Position numbers and translations under genes: made by a program
In this document: piece by piece, positions 1 to 9,379 of the stretch
How positions within the stretch are numbered: position 1 is the stretch's first letter
How the letters are laid out: each line of letters begins with the position of its first letter
Source of the DNA: Ramlibacter sp.
GTDB lineage: Bacteria > Pseudomonadota > Gammaproteobacteria > Burkholderiales > Burkholderiaceae_C
Direction of reading: 5' to 3'
DNA: 51,017 bases
Assembly: GCF_028291745.1 (NCBI RefSeq)
Contig: NZ_JAQGNQ010000143.1
Span: 1 to 51,017, forward strand
The notes under the pieces: generated by a model
The model's input: the letters and a program-made list of their open reading frames with translations, nothing else
What the model was told of the DNA's origin: nothing
The model's database searches: none

Positions 1-497
1 TGATGGACGGCTACATCGACAGCGCCGAGCGCACGGCCGAAGCGATGCGCGACAACGCCTACCACACGGGCGACATCGCCACGCGCGCTGCCGACGGCTA
101 CATCACCTACGTCGGCCGCAGCGACGATGTCTTCAAGGCTTCCGACTACCGCATCAGTCCGTTCGAACTGGAGAGCGTGCTGATCGCGCATCCTGCCGTC
201 GCCGAAGCGGCCGTCGTGCCCAGTCCGGATCCCGTGCGGCTGGCTGTGCCGAAAGCCTTCATCGTGCTGGCGCCGGGATGCGAGCCGGGCCGCGCCGTGG
301 CCCGCGAGCTGTTTGGCTTCCTGCGTGAACAGCTGCCGACCTTCAAGCGCATCCGCCGCATCGAGTTCGCCGAGCTGCCCAAGACCATCTCCGGCAAGAT
401 CCGCCGGGTGGAGCTGCGCGCCAACGAGGCCGAGCGGCGCGCGGGTGGCACGCGCGGCGCGCTGGAGTTCTTCGAGGAAGATTTCTTCGGGGTGTGA
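1..497 (+). CDS. AMP-dependent acyl-CoA ligase (acyl-CoA synthetase), C-terminal part; 5' end outside window
   Basis: This is the C-terminal 164 or so residues of an adenylate-forming acid:CoA ligase, which activates a carboxylic acid to its acyl-adenylate and then the CoA thioester. Visible are the YHTGD motif before the domain hinge, the hinge-region stretch GRSDDVFKASDYRI followed by PFELES, and the C-terminal PKTISGKIRR with the lysine needed for adenylation. The spelling GRSDDVFKASDYRI resembles medium-chain/acetyl-CoA-synthetase-like enzymes rather than the long-chain FadD type. The open frame runs off the left edge, so the Met at base 3 is internal and not a start. Substrate cannot be told from this part. 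A ThDP enzyme follows 149 bases downstream on the same strand. Confidence 0.88.
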   Translation, partial: MDGYIDSAERTAEAMRDNAYHTGDIATRAADGYITYVGRSDDVFKASDYRISPFELESVLIAHPAVAEAAVVPSPDPVRLAVPKAFIVLAPGCEPGRAVARELFGFLREQLPTFKRIRRIEFAELPKTISGKIRRVELRANEAERRAGGTRGALEFFEEDFFGV

Positions 498-509
498 CGG
501 CGGTCGCGG

Positions 510-530
510 ATTGCGGGCGAGGCCCGCAAT
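510..530. repeat. REP-like palindrome (half element)
   Basis: A perfect inverted repeat, ATTGCGGGC-GAG-GCCCGCAAT, directly downstream of the acyl-CoA ligase stop and followed by GACATCC. It matches one arm of the 85-bp elements at 2454 and 17883. It could also end transcription of the ligase gene, but there is no T-run. Confidence 0.6.
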
Positions 531-646
531 GACATCCCATGCATTGCGGCAAACATGTTGGCCTCCTCCTACAGAGGCCGCACTGCCCGCCCGCCACACT
601 TTTTGCCCGACCGGCCTTCGCCGTGCTCGGCCCTTGGAGAAATCGC

Positions 647-2443
647 ATGAGCAAGAAAACGACTGGCGACCAGATGCTGGAGCGCCTGCATGCCTGGGGT
701 GTGCGGCGCGTGTTCGGCTATCCCGGCGACGGCATCAACGGACTGATGGGCGCTTTCCACCGCATGGGCGAGCGCATGCAATTCGTGCAGGCTCGGCACG
801 AGGAACTGGCCGCCTTCATGGCCTGCGCGCATGCGAAGTTCACCGGCGAGGTGGGCGTGTGCATGGCCACCTCGGGCCCGGGCGCGATCCACCTGCTCAA
901 CGGCCTCTATGACGCGAAGGCCGATCACCAGCCGGTGGTCGCGATCGTGGGGCAAGCGGCGCGCTCCGCGATGGGCGGCGACTACCAGCAGGAGGTCGAC
1001 CTGATGAGCCTCTTCAAGGACGTCGCGCACGAGTTCGTCCAGACCGCGATGGTGCCGGACCAGATCCGCCACCTGGTCGACCGCGCGGTGCGCATCGCGC
1101 GCGATCAGCGCACCGTGACCTGCATCATCGTGCCGCACGACCTGCAGGAGCTGGAGGCGGTGGAGACGCCCGCGCGCGAACACAACACCGTGCACAGCGG
1201 CATCGGCAGGACCGGCCGCAGCGTGGTGCCCTCCGCGTCCGGCCTGCACGCGGCGGCCGACGTGCTGAACGCCGGCAGCAAGGTGGCGATCCTGGTCGGC
1301 GCCGGTGCGCTGGAGGCGACCGACGAAGTGATCGAGGTCGCCGAATTGCTCGGTGCCGGGGTCGCCAAGGCCCTGCTGGGCAAGGCGGCCTTGCCCGACG
1401 ACCTGCCCTTCGTCACCGGCGCCATCGGCCTGCTCGGCACGCAAGCGAGCTGGCAGCTGATGAACCAGTGCGACACGCTGCTGATGATAGGAACGAGCTT
1501 CCCCTATTCCGAGTTCCTGCCGGCCGAAGGCAAGGCGCGCGGCGTGCAGATCGATCTCGATGGCCGCAAGCTGGCGCTGCGCTATCCCACCGAGGTCAAC
1601 CTGGTCGGGGACAGCCGCGAGACTCTGCGCGCGCTGATCCCGCTGCTGCAACGCAAGGCCGACCGGGGCTGGCGCGAAACCATCGAGAAGGAAGTGCGGC
1701 AGTGGTGGGACGTGCTGCAGGCGCGTGCCATGAACGCTGCCAACCCGATCAATCCGCAGCGCGTCTTCTGGGAGCTGTCGCCCCGCCTGCCGGACAACTG
1801 CATTCTCACCTGCGACTCGGGCAGCACCGCCTTCTGGTATGCGCGCGACCTCAAGGTGCGGCGCGGCATGAAAGCCTCGCTCTCCGGCGGCCTGGCCACG
1901 ATGGGGCCGGCAGTGCCTTATGCGCTGGCGGCGAAACTGGCCTATCCGGAACGCGTCGTGATCGGCATCAGCGGCGACGGCGCCATGCAGATGATCGGCA
2001 TCAACGGCCTGGTGACCATCGCGCATCGCTGGCGCGACTGGTCCGATCCGCGGCTGGTGATCCTGGTCCTGAACAACGGCGACCTCAACATGGTGACCTG
2101 GGAACAGCGCGTGATGTCCGGCGACCCCAAGTTCAAGGACTCGCAGGTGCTGCCCGCCTTCCCGTATGCGGAGTACGCGCGCAACCTGGGCCTGCTCGGA
2201 ATCCGCGTCGACCAGCCGGAGGCGATCGCCGGCGCGTTCGACGAAGCGCTGCGTGCCGACCGCCCGGTGCTGGTCGAAGTAGTGACCGACCCCAATGTGC
2301 CGCCGCTGCCGCCTCACGTCGCAGCCAAGCAGGCGAAGTCGTATGCCAAGGCCATCGCCCACGGCGATCCCGACTCGGTGCAGTTGGTGATCGCCACGGC
2401 CAAGGAGTGGTGGGACGGGCTGGTGGCCGGGCGCAAGGAGTGA
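647..2443 (+). CDS. thiamine-pyrophosphate-requiring enzyme (pyruvate oxidase / acetolactate synthase family)
   Basis: A 598-residue ThDP enzyme with the standard three-domain order: N-terminal PYR domain, central domain, C-terminal ThDP/Mg-binding domain. The cofactor-activating glutamate is in the ARHEE motif (about residue 52). The ThDP/Mg motif is GDG at about 443-445, closing with NN at about 476. Decarboxylation of pyruvate or another 2-oxoacid is the family chemistry; PoxB-like pyruvate:quinone oxidase and acetolactate-synthase-like activities cannot be separated here. Start chosen at ATG 647 because GGAGA sits about 8 bases upstream; the open frame extends back to 539 but without supporting signals. 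It follows the ligase gene on the same strand, so the two may share a substrate route (inference). Confidence 0.85.
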   Translation: MSKKTTGDQMLERLHAWGVRRVFGYPGDGINGLMGAFHRMGERMQFVQARHEELAAFMACAHAKFTGEVGVCMATSGPGAIHLLNGLYDAKADHQPVVAIVGQAARSAMGGDYQQEVDLMSLFKDVAHEFVQTAMVPDQIRHLVDRAVRIARDQRTVTCIIVPHDLQELEAVETPAREHNTVHSGIGRTGRSVVPSASGLHAAADVLNAGSKVAILVGAGALEATDEVIEVAELLGAGVAKALLGKAALPDDLPFVTGAIGLLGTQASWQLMNQCDTLLMIGTSFPYSEFLPAEGKARGVQIDLDGRKLALRYPTEVNLVGDSRETLRALIPLLQRKADRGWRETIEKEVRQWWDVLQARAMNAANPINPQRVFWELSPRLPDNCILTCDSGSTAFWYARDLKVRRGMKASLSGGLATMGPAVPYALAAKLAYPERVVIGISGDGAMQMIGINGLVTIAHRWRDWSDPRLVILVLNNGDLNMVTWEQRVMSGDPKFKDSQVLPAFPYAEYARNLGLLGIRVDQPEAIAGAFDEALRADRPVLVEVVTDPNVPPLPPHVAAKQAKSYAKAIAHGDPDSVQLVIATAKEWWDGLVAGRKE

Positions 2444-2453
2444 AGCGCCAATC

Positions 2454-2538
2454 GATGTCATTGCGGGCTTGACCCGCAATCCATGACGGCGTTCGATCAA
2501 CCGCCGCGTGGATCCCGGGTCAAGCCCGGGATGACATC
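2454..2538. repeat. 85-bp composite REP/BIME-like element
   Basis: Two back-to-back hairpins, ATTGCGGG-CTTGA-CCCGCAAT (2460-2480) and ATCCCGGG-TCAAG-CCCGGGAT (2512-2532), enclosed by outer arms GATGTCAT (2454-2461) and ATGACATC (2531-2538). The same architecture and length recurs in opposite orientation at 17883-17967. It lies between convergent genes (ThDP enzyme and SDR). Confidence 0.75.
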
Positions 2539-2571
2539 CGAATACTGCTCCGGGATAACGTCCGGAAGCAT

Positions 2572-2597
2572 GTCATTGCGGGCTTGACCCGCTATCC
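2572..2597. repeat. REP-like palindrome (half element, imperfect)
   Basis: GTC followed by ATTGCGGG-CTTGA-CCCGCTAT, one mismatch from the hairpin at 2460. It forms a cluster with the 85-bp element and lies just after the SDR stop codon (minus strand). Confidence 0.6.
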
Positions 2598-2608
2598 ATC
2601 GGCGTAGA

Positions 2609-3610
2609 TCAGCCGCGCCGCCCGAACAGCAGCCCCGCGACCGCGGCCAAGCCCAGTGCCGCGAGCCCCACCTCCGTGCGATGCGTGGTCAGCCAGAACT
2701 GCGAACTGTCCGCGTGCGCCTGCGCGTCGAAACGTCCGTGCGCGCCGTGGTCGCCCGGCACCGGCTCCCACAGGTTGTCCTTGCGGCCTGGCGGCAGCGG
2801 TTCGTCGGTGTGCTGGCCGTCGACGGCGGTGCGCCCCAGCATTTCATCGAGCAGGCCGGGAATGAATTTCGTGCCGACAATGGCTTGCACGGCGGGCCAT
2901 CCGACCCACAGCTCGCGGCGCCTGTGCGTCGCCGCGAAGTAGACGGCGCGCGCGGCCAGCTCGGGCTGGAAGATCTTGCCCATGGGGCGCGGGCGCTTGG
3001 TGAGATTCGTGCGGCCCCAGTCGAACTGCGGCGTGTTGAAGGCCGAGAGCTGCACCATGGTCAGGTGCACGCGGCTGCGGTCGTGCACGAGCTCGGAGCG
3101 CAATGAATCGGTGAAGCCGCGGATGGCCGCCTTGGCGCCGCAGTAGGGCGCCTGCAGCGGGATCGAGCGATACGCCAGCGCCGAGCCGACCTGCACGATC
3201 GTCCCGCGGTTGCGCGGCTTCATGCGGCGCAGCGCCGCGAGCGTGCCCCACACCGTGCCGAAGTAGGTGACCTCGGTGGCGCGGCGAAAGTCGGCCGGCG
3301 GAATCGACAGCGCCTCGGTGAAGATCGTCGCCATCGCATCGTTGACCCAGACATCGATCGTTCCCCACGCCGCTTCGACCGCGGCGGCTGCCGCTTCGAC
3401 CTGGTCTTCGTCGGCGACGTCGGTGGGCAGCTCCAGCGCCTCGCCACCGAGCTCCTCGACTTCGCGCCGCGCGCCGGCCAGGCCATCGACGCCGCGCGCA
3501 AGCAGCGCCACGCGCCAGCCATGCCGGCCGAACTCCTGCGCGATCGCGCGGCCGATCCCGGCCGAAGCCCCCGTCACCACCACCACCGGCCTGCCGCCGT
3601 GCTCGTTCAT
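2609..3610 (-). CDS. SDR-family oxidoreductase with C-terminal membrane helix
   Basis: A 333-residue short-chain dehydrogenase/reductase. Cofactor motif TGASAGIG at residues 13-20; catalytic Ser in VGSALAYR and the Tyr/Lys pair in PYCGAK. It is longer than the classical 250-residue SDR: the extra C-terminus ends in a hydrophobic helix plus RRG, suggesting membrane attachment with the catalytic part in the cytoplasm. Substrate unknown. It is the last gene of the ACIII-caa3 oxidase operon and its ATG overlaps the subunit IV stop codon (ATGA), so it is probably co-translated with the respiratory genes. A role in quinone or lipid chemistry at the membrane is possible but not shown. Confidence 0.87.
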   Translation of the reverse strand: MNEHGGRPVVVVTGASAGIGRAIAQEFGRHGWRVALLARGVDGLAGARREVEELGGEALELPTDVADEDQVEAAAAAVEAAWGTIDVWVNDAMATIFTEALSIPPADFRRATEVTYFGTVWGTLAALRRMKPRNRGTIVQVGSALAYRSIPLQAPYCGAKAAIRGFTDSLRSELVHDRSRVHLTMVQLSAFNTPQFDWGRTNLTKRPRPMGKIFQPELAARAVYFAATHRRRELWVGWPAVQAIVGTKFIPGLLDEMLGRTAVDGQHTDEPLPPGRKDNLWEPVPGDHGAHGRFDAQAHADSSQFWLTTHRTEVGLAALGLAAVAGLLFGRRG

Positions 3611-3939
3611 GGATGTCGCTCCAGTTGCTGCGGCTGCTGGAAGGCCGCGGGTTGTTCGGAACGGGTCGCCTGTTCCAGCCCGCCCAGCACCAGCAGGATG
3701 CAGAAGGTGGCCAGCGCCACTGCCGCCACGATGCGCAGCAGCGCCCCGGCGCGCGCGAGCCCCATGAACAGCGTCACGACGATCGCCGACTTCACGACGG
3801 CGATGGCCAGGCCGGCCAGCGCGTTGCCAATGCCCAGGGGCAGGTAGGCACTGCCCAGGCTGGCCAGCATCAGCGCGATCAAGGCGAGCCAGGCGATGCC
3901 CAAGTGCCGGACGTGCCGGCGGAAGTCGCGATCGTTCAT
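3607..3939 (-). CDS. cytochrome c oxidase subunit IV (small membrane subunit)
   Basis: A 110-residue protein with three predicted membrane helices (about residues 14-32, 36-60 and 67-86) and a polar Gln/Glu-rich tail. Position directly after subunit III, size, and the AIAVVKSAIVVTLFM stretch fit the prokaryotic cytochrome c oxidase subunit IV / CoxD-CyoD-like group, which stabilises the complex and is not catalytic. Start set at ATG 3939, which overlaps the subunit III stop as ATGA; the longer open frame upstream is a shadow of ctaE. The 3' end overlaps the SDR start in the same way. Confidence 0.83.
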   Translation of the reverse strand: MNDRDFRRHVRHLGIAWLALIALMLASLGSAYLPLGIGNALAGLAIAVVKSAIVVTLFMGLARAGALLRIVAAVALATFCILLVLGGLEQATRSEQPAAFQQPQQLERHP

Positions 3940-4556
3940 GCGTGCCGCTCCACCAGGTACAGCAAGGGATAGAGAAAGATCCAGACCAGGTCGACGAAGT
4001 GCCAGTAGAGGGCGACGGCCTCGACGCGTTCCGGCGTGGCCCAGCCCCGCCGCGCCGCGCAGGCCCGCGCGAACAGCAGAACCGCGGCGATGCCGCACAG
4101 CATGTGCACGGCGTGCAGCCCGGTCATCGTGAAATAGAGCATGAAGAACAGCTGGGCGCCGGGCTCGTGCAGCGTGAAGCCGGCGCCGGGGAACAGCCCC
4201 TCCTGCCATTCCATGCCGTACTCCAGGCCCTTGACGGCGAGGAACACGCCACCGAGGGCGGCGGTGGCCCAGAGCAGGCGCGCCGTCCAACGTCGATGCC
4301 CGTCATGGTGGACGCAGGCGACGGCCGACGCGATCAGCGCGCTGCTGGTGAGAAGCACGCCTGTATTCAGCGTGCCGAGCAGCACGTGGGTATGCCGGCT
4401 GGCCGACGCAAAGCCCGGCCCCGCATGCAGGCGCGCATATCCGTAGGCCGCGAGCAGGCCGCCGAAGAACAGCAGCTCGGAGGCCATGAAGATCCACATG
4501 CCGAGCGCCGGCGGCGCACCGCGCTCGGCGGGCAGGGTGGCCGGCACTGCGCTCAC
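3936..4556 (-). CDS. ctaE: cytochrome c oxidase subunit III
   Basis: A 206-residue heme-copper oxidase subunit III, the short five-helix form. Family marks are ASELLFFGG in the first helix, GLEYG after the third, and YWHFVDLVWIFLYPLLYL at the C-terminus. Start assigned to GTG 4556 (GTGAGCGCAGTG): it overlaps the stop of the 21-codon mini-ORF (GTGA) and has GGAGG about 9 bases upstream, inside the repeat cassette. The open frame continues upstream through ctaD but has no other convincing start. Subunit III supports proton uptake and stability of the caa3 complex encoded by the two upstream genes. Confidence 0.88.
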   Translation of the reverse strand: MSAVPATLPAERGAPPALGMWIFMASELLFFGGLLAAYGYARLHAGPGFASASRHTHVLLGTLNTGVLLTSSALIASAVACVHHDGHRRWTARLLWATAALGGVFLAVKGLEYGMEWQEGLFPGAGFTLHEPGAQLFFMLYFTMTGLHAVHMLCGIAAVLLFARACAARRGWATPERVEAVALYWHFVDLVWIFLYPLLYLVERHA

Positions 4557-4618
4557 TGGACTACCCTCCGCACTACGCGCTGCGGGACTATTCGCCTTGG
4601 GGCGGCCCGGCGGCTCAT
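4553..4618 (-). repeat. 66-bp intercistronic cassette, copy 1 (21-codon mini-ORF between ctaD and ctaE)
   Basis: This 66-bp segment matches 11884-11949 at 64 of 66 bases. On the minus strand it reads as a 21-codon ORF beginning [16 protein letters not shown]. Its ATG overlaps the ctaD stop (ATGA) and its TGA overlaps the ctaE GTG start (GTGA). A GGAGG sequence near its 3' end is well placed as ribosome binding site for ctaE. The peptide is short, arginine-rich and has no recognisable domain, so the RNA or the act of translation may matter more than the product. Seen directly: sequence identity, overlaps, SD-like motif. Inferred: translational coupling role. Confidence 0.8.
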
Positions 4619-6206
4619 GCGGGACTCCCCCGTGGCACCGTGGGGTCGTAGTCGTAGACGCGCTCGGGCGGCCGCGGCGCGGCGTCGAAGTTGTGCGTGG
4701 GCGGCGGCGAGGGCGTGGTCCACTCCAGGCCCTTGGCCTCGAAGGGATTACTGCCGGCACGGGCGCCGGCGCGCAGCGACCAGGCAAAGTAGAACAGCGG
4801 CAGCAGGTAGCCGATGGCCAGCACGACCGCGCCGGCCGAGGACAGCAGGTTCAGCACCTGGAACTCCGGCGGATAGCTGTGGTACCTGCGCGGCATGCCC
4901 TGCACGCCCAGGATGTACTGCGGGAAGAAGGTGAAGTTGAAGCCGAGGAAGACCATCACGGCGGCGATGCGCGCCCAGGTCTCGGGATACATCCTGCCGG
5001 TGGCCTTGGGCCACCAGAAATGCAGGCCCCCGAAGTAGGCCATCACGGCGCCGCCCACCATGATGTAGTGGAAGTGCGAGACCACGAAGTAGGTGTCGGT
5101 GAGGTGCACGTCCAGCGCCAGTGACGCAAGGAACAGTCCGGTGAGGCCGCCGATCGTGAACAGGCCGACGAAGCCCAGTGCATAGAGCATGGGCGCATCG
5201 AAGCGGATCGAGCCCTTGTACAGCGTGGCCGTCCAGTTGAAGACCTTGATGCCCGAGGGAATCGCCACCAGGAAGCTGAGCAGCGAGAACACCAGGCTGG
5301 CCGTCACCGACTGGCCGCTGACGAACATGTGGTGGCCCCACACCAGGAAGCCGATGCTGGCGATGCCGAGAATGGCATAGGCCATGAAGCGATAGCCGAA
5401 GATGCGCTGGCGCGCGAAGCAGGGCACGATCTCGCTGACCACCCCCATCGCCGGCAGCACCATGATGTAGACGGCCGGGTGGGAATAGAACCAGAACAGG
5501 TGCTGGAACAGCAGCGGGTCGCCGCCGAAAGCCGGATCGAACACGCCCACATGCAGCAGGCGTTCGGCGACCACCAGCAGCGCGGTGATGGCCAGCACCG
5601 GCGTGGCCAGCACCAGGATCACGCTGGTTGCATAGATCGCCCACACGAACAGCGGCAGCTTGAACCAGCCGAGGCCGGGCACGCGCTGCGCATGCACGGT
5701 GACGATGAAGTTCAGGCCGGTGACGATGGAGGAGAAACCGGTGATGAACACGCCGGCCAGCGCCACGCTCACCCAGCTGTTGGAGAACATCGTGGAGTAA
5801 GGCGTGTAGAAGGTCCAGCCGGTGTCGACGCCGCCCAGCGCCAGTGCCGCCAGCAGCGTCAAGCCGCCGGCGAGATAGAGGTACCAGCTCAGGAGATTCA
5901 GGCGCGGATAGGCGAGGTCGCGCGCGCCTATCATCAGCGGCAGCAGGAAGTTGCCCAGCACCGAGGGGATGGAGGGGATCAGGAACAGCCAGACCATGAT
6001 CATCCCGTGGGCCGTGAACAGCTTGTTGTAGGTGTCGTGCGAGACGAGGTCGCCGGCGGGCGTGGCCAGCTCCAGCCGGATCAGCGTGGCCGCCGCGCCG
6101 CCCACGAAGAAGAACAGCGTGATCGACACCGCATAGAGGATGGCGATGCGCTTGTGGTCGGTGGCGAGCAGCCACGAACGCAGGCTGTGGCCGTCTTCGA
6201 GATAGG

Positions 6207-6210
<4 letters not shown>
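4615..6210 (-). CDS. ctaD: cytochrome c oxidase subunit I (A2-type heme-copper oxidase)
   Basis: A 531-residue subunit I with about 12 membrane helices, holding heme a, heme a3 and CuB. Ligand motifs are present: HGMIMV for heme a, SHPAVYI and GHHMF for CuB, SHFHYI for hemes a3/a. The D-channel Asp is in GARDLAYPR and the K-channel Lys in [10 protein letters not shown]. The usual GHPEV glutamate is missing; instead the sequence is YSHPAV, the published signature of type A2 oxidases (Rhodothermus caa3-like), where Tyr-Ser replaces the Glu in the proton path. Start at ATG 6210 overlaps the ctaC stop as ATGA. The stop overlaps the ATG of the 66-bp cassette. Confidence 0.95.
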
Positions 6211-7153
<943 letters not shown>

Positions 7154-7157
<4 letters not shown>

Positions 7158-7966
7158 CGCCGGCCCCGTACCTGATGGCGCCAGGCGATGGCCACGAGTC
7201 CGGCCAGCGTGAGCAGGCCCGCCACGCGGGCAGCATCCAGCACCGCGGCGCTGTGTCGCCCCACGCTCGGCGCGAAGTGCGCGCACAGGACCGCCAGGCG
7301 CTCGCCGAGTCCGCCTATGCGTCCCTGGCCGGCCTCCGCCAGCGCGCTGCGCAGTTCTTCGGGCGTGAATTGCACGCCGTTCAGATAGCGCGCGACCATG
7401 CCGGCAGGCGTGGCCACGATTACCGTGGCCGGATGCGCGATCTCGCCCGCGGCGCCACCGGACGAGGGCGGCTGCGCCTGGTAGCGCAAGCCGATCGCTT
7501 GCGCGATGCGGCTTGACTGCGCGCCGTCGGCAACCAGCACGTCGAGGTGCAGCAGCGTGTCGGTGCCACGTGCGCCTTCGAGGAAGCTGGCATAGGCCAG
7601 GTCGAGATCGCGTCGCCGGTGCGCGTCGGCCGGTTGGTCGCCGGGAGCAATGCTGAAGACGACGATGCGCCAGTCGGAACGGGGCAGGCCGCTTTGCTGC
7701 AGGCCTTGCAGCAGGCCTTGCATCAACAGCCCGCACAGTTCGGTGCAGCGGTAGTACGCCGGCACGAGCAGCACCGGCTGGCCAGGATGGAAGTAGTCGC
7801 CCAGGCGCACCGGCTGGCCGAGGTCGTCGCGCAGGAGCGCGTCGAGCGGCAGCAAGGCGCCGGGCCGCTGCACCAGGCCGGCCTGCGGCGGCGACGGCAA
7901 GGCGAGCGGCTGCGCGCTGGCGCCGAGCGCCAGCAGCAGGAACAAAGCGGCGAGCAGGCGGATCAA
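7154..7966 (-). CDS. SCO1/SenC-family copper chaperone (thioredoxin fold)
   Basis: A 270-residue Sco protein for CuA assembly. It begins with a signal peptide or anchor (LLAALFLLLALGASAQ), has the copper-binding CxxxC as YRCTELC in a thioredoxin fold, a conserved His in EIAHPATV, and ends with a second membrane helix plus a basic tail, which is a feature of Sco proteins from ACIII clusters. Start set at TTG 7966: it overlaps the preceding stop (TTGA) and has GGAGG 7 bases upstream. The upstream extension of the open frame is a shadow. The gene sits right before ctaC, its presumed client. Confidence 0.85.
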
Positions 7967-8310
7967 GGCTTGCCTCCGGCTGGCTGCGGCGCCGAGGCCG
8001 CCGAAGCGGCCAGCATTGCCATCGCATCGGCAATCGGAATGCGCGCGATGCCGCGCTGCGCATCGAGCCAGGCAGCCGAATCCAGCTGGCGCTGCTGGTC
8101 GGCGCGGTAGCCCGCCAGGTCCGGTTGCGGCGCGCTTTGCAGCAGCGGGCCGGGCCGCAGCAGGTCGTAAGGCAGGCGCACGCGGCTGGTATCCGGCGGC
8201 ATGCCCCATAGGTGCAGCAGCAGGAACACGCCGCCGATCACGGCCAGCACGGTGGCAGCGATGGCCAGTCCGCCCCAGAGCAGCGGCCGCACGGAGACAT
8301 CACCCTGCAT
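7963..8310 (-). CDS. small membrane-anchored protein of the ACIII/caa3 operon, function unknown
   Basis: A 115-residue protein with one N-terminal membrane helix (about residues 10-33) and a periplasmic tail that ends in an Ala/Pro-rich stretch. The segment WLDAQRGIARIPIADAM resembles the 'W(V/L)D...G..RIPI..AM' motif I associate with small proteins between actF and sco/cox genes in other ACIII clusters; this is from memory of the family, not a search. ATG 8310 lies inside the 3' end of actF (11-base overlap) and is preceded by GGAGGGGGAG. It may help assemble or hold together the ACIII-oxidase complex. Confidence 0.7.
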   Translation of the reverse strand: MQGDVSVRPLLWGGLAIAATVLAVIGGVFLLLHLWGMPPDTSRVRLPYDLLRPGPLLQSAPQPDLAGYRADQQRQLDSAAWLDAQRGIARIPIADAMAMLAASAASAPQPAGGKP

Positions 8311-9379
8311 GTTGCAGCTCCCCCTCCGAGGGCGCGTAGGCTGCGCGCGATTTCCTTGCGGGCACAAGCATCAAGAGCGCGGCGCCCGCGAACAGCAGCG
8401 GGAACAGCCACCAGCCATGCAGCGTGTGCGGGTCGACCGAGGGCAGCACCGTCCAGGCGCTGTCCAATGCCGTGGCGGCCAGCAGCAGCATGGCCACGCG
8501 CACCAACCGGTGCGGCTGGTCCTTGATGCCGCGCATGAGGAGCGCGAGGAAGGGCAACACGAGTTGCACGATCACCAGCGCGAGCCCCACGCCGGCCCAC
8601 CCGGTCTGCAGGCGCGGCACGTACCAGGCGATCTCGCGCGGCAGGTTCTCGGACCAGATGATCAGGAACTGCATGAAGGCCAGGTAGGCCGCGGTCATGA
8701 CCCACATCAGCAGCAGGTTGCCCAGGTCGCGGCTCACCGGCACGTCGGGCTCCACGGGCCGGTGCGTTGCCTCGCCCGGCGCGCCGGGCGTCCACAGCAC
8801 CGCCAGCGCCGCACCCGAGAGCGCCTGTGCCGACAGCACCACCAGGCCGAAGGCGGTGCTGAACCACCCCGGCACCAGTGACATCAGCAGGTCCACGGCG
8901 GCCAGCGAGGTGAGCAGCACGTGCAGGATCAGCGAGGCCGCGGCGCGTGCCTTGTGCAACAGCGAGGCCGGCTGCGTGATCCACCACCAGGCCAAGGCAT
9001 AGACGACCAGTCGCGCAATGAAGAAGCCGGGCGACAGCCAGGCGCGCAGGAAGCCGGGCCGCGCGATGTCGCGCAGCCAGCCGCTGGCCGGATCGGCCCA
9101 GGGATAGAGCCACCGGTGCGCCACTGCCAAGGGTAGCAGCGCCAGCAGCAGCCAAGGCAGCGCGCGGCGCGCCGCGAGCGCGGCAGCCTGCACGGGTTCG
9201 CCCCAGCGCCCGCCCGTGAGCCGGCTCATCCAGCCATTGACGAAGGCGCCCAGCATCAGCCCCAGCGCCCACCACCACGCGGCCAGCCAGCCGGCCAGCA
9301 GAATGCGCGGAGCGAGCAGCGCACCGGCGACCGCCGCTGTCGCGACGAGCACCAGCCCCGCCAGGGATGCGCGCTTCAT
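8300..9379 (-). CDS. actF: alternative complex III subunit ActF (quinone-binding integral membrane subunit 2)
   Basis: A 359-residue membrane protein with about ten hydrophobic helices, no heme or cluster motifs. Placement after the monoheme actE and the pattern of helices with LVPGWFSTAFG and IIWSENLPREIAWYVPR segments match ActF, a relative of the NrfD/PsrC membrane subunits. In ACIII the two large membrane subunits ActC and ActF form the core; ActF is reported to be less clearly quinol-active than ActC. ATG 9379 overlaps the actE stop as ATGA. The 551-residue frame that runs further upstream is a shadow of actE. Confidence 0.88.
   Translation of the reverse strand: MKRASLAGLVLVATAAVAGALLAPRILLAGWLAAWWWALGLMLGAFVNGWMSRLTGGRWGEPVQAAALAARRALPWLLLALLPLAVAHRWLYPWADPASGWLRDIARPGFLRAWLSPGFFIARLVVYALAWWWITQPASLLHKARAAASLILHVLLTSLAAVDLLMSLVPGWFSTAFGLVVLSAQALSGAALAVLWTPGAPGEATHRPVEPDVPVSRDLGNLLLMWVMTAAYLAFMQFLIIWSENLPREIAWYVPRLQTGWAGVGLALVIVQLVLPFLALLMRGIKDQPHRLVRVAMLLLAATALDSAWTVLPSVDPHTLHGWWLFPLLFAGAALLMLVPARKSRAAYAPSEGELQHAG

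Noticed and set aside
569..2500. Minus-strand open frame of 643 codons opposite the ThDP enzyme
   Set aside because: Antisense shadow; the plus-strand protein has clear family motifs and an SD, the shadow has none.
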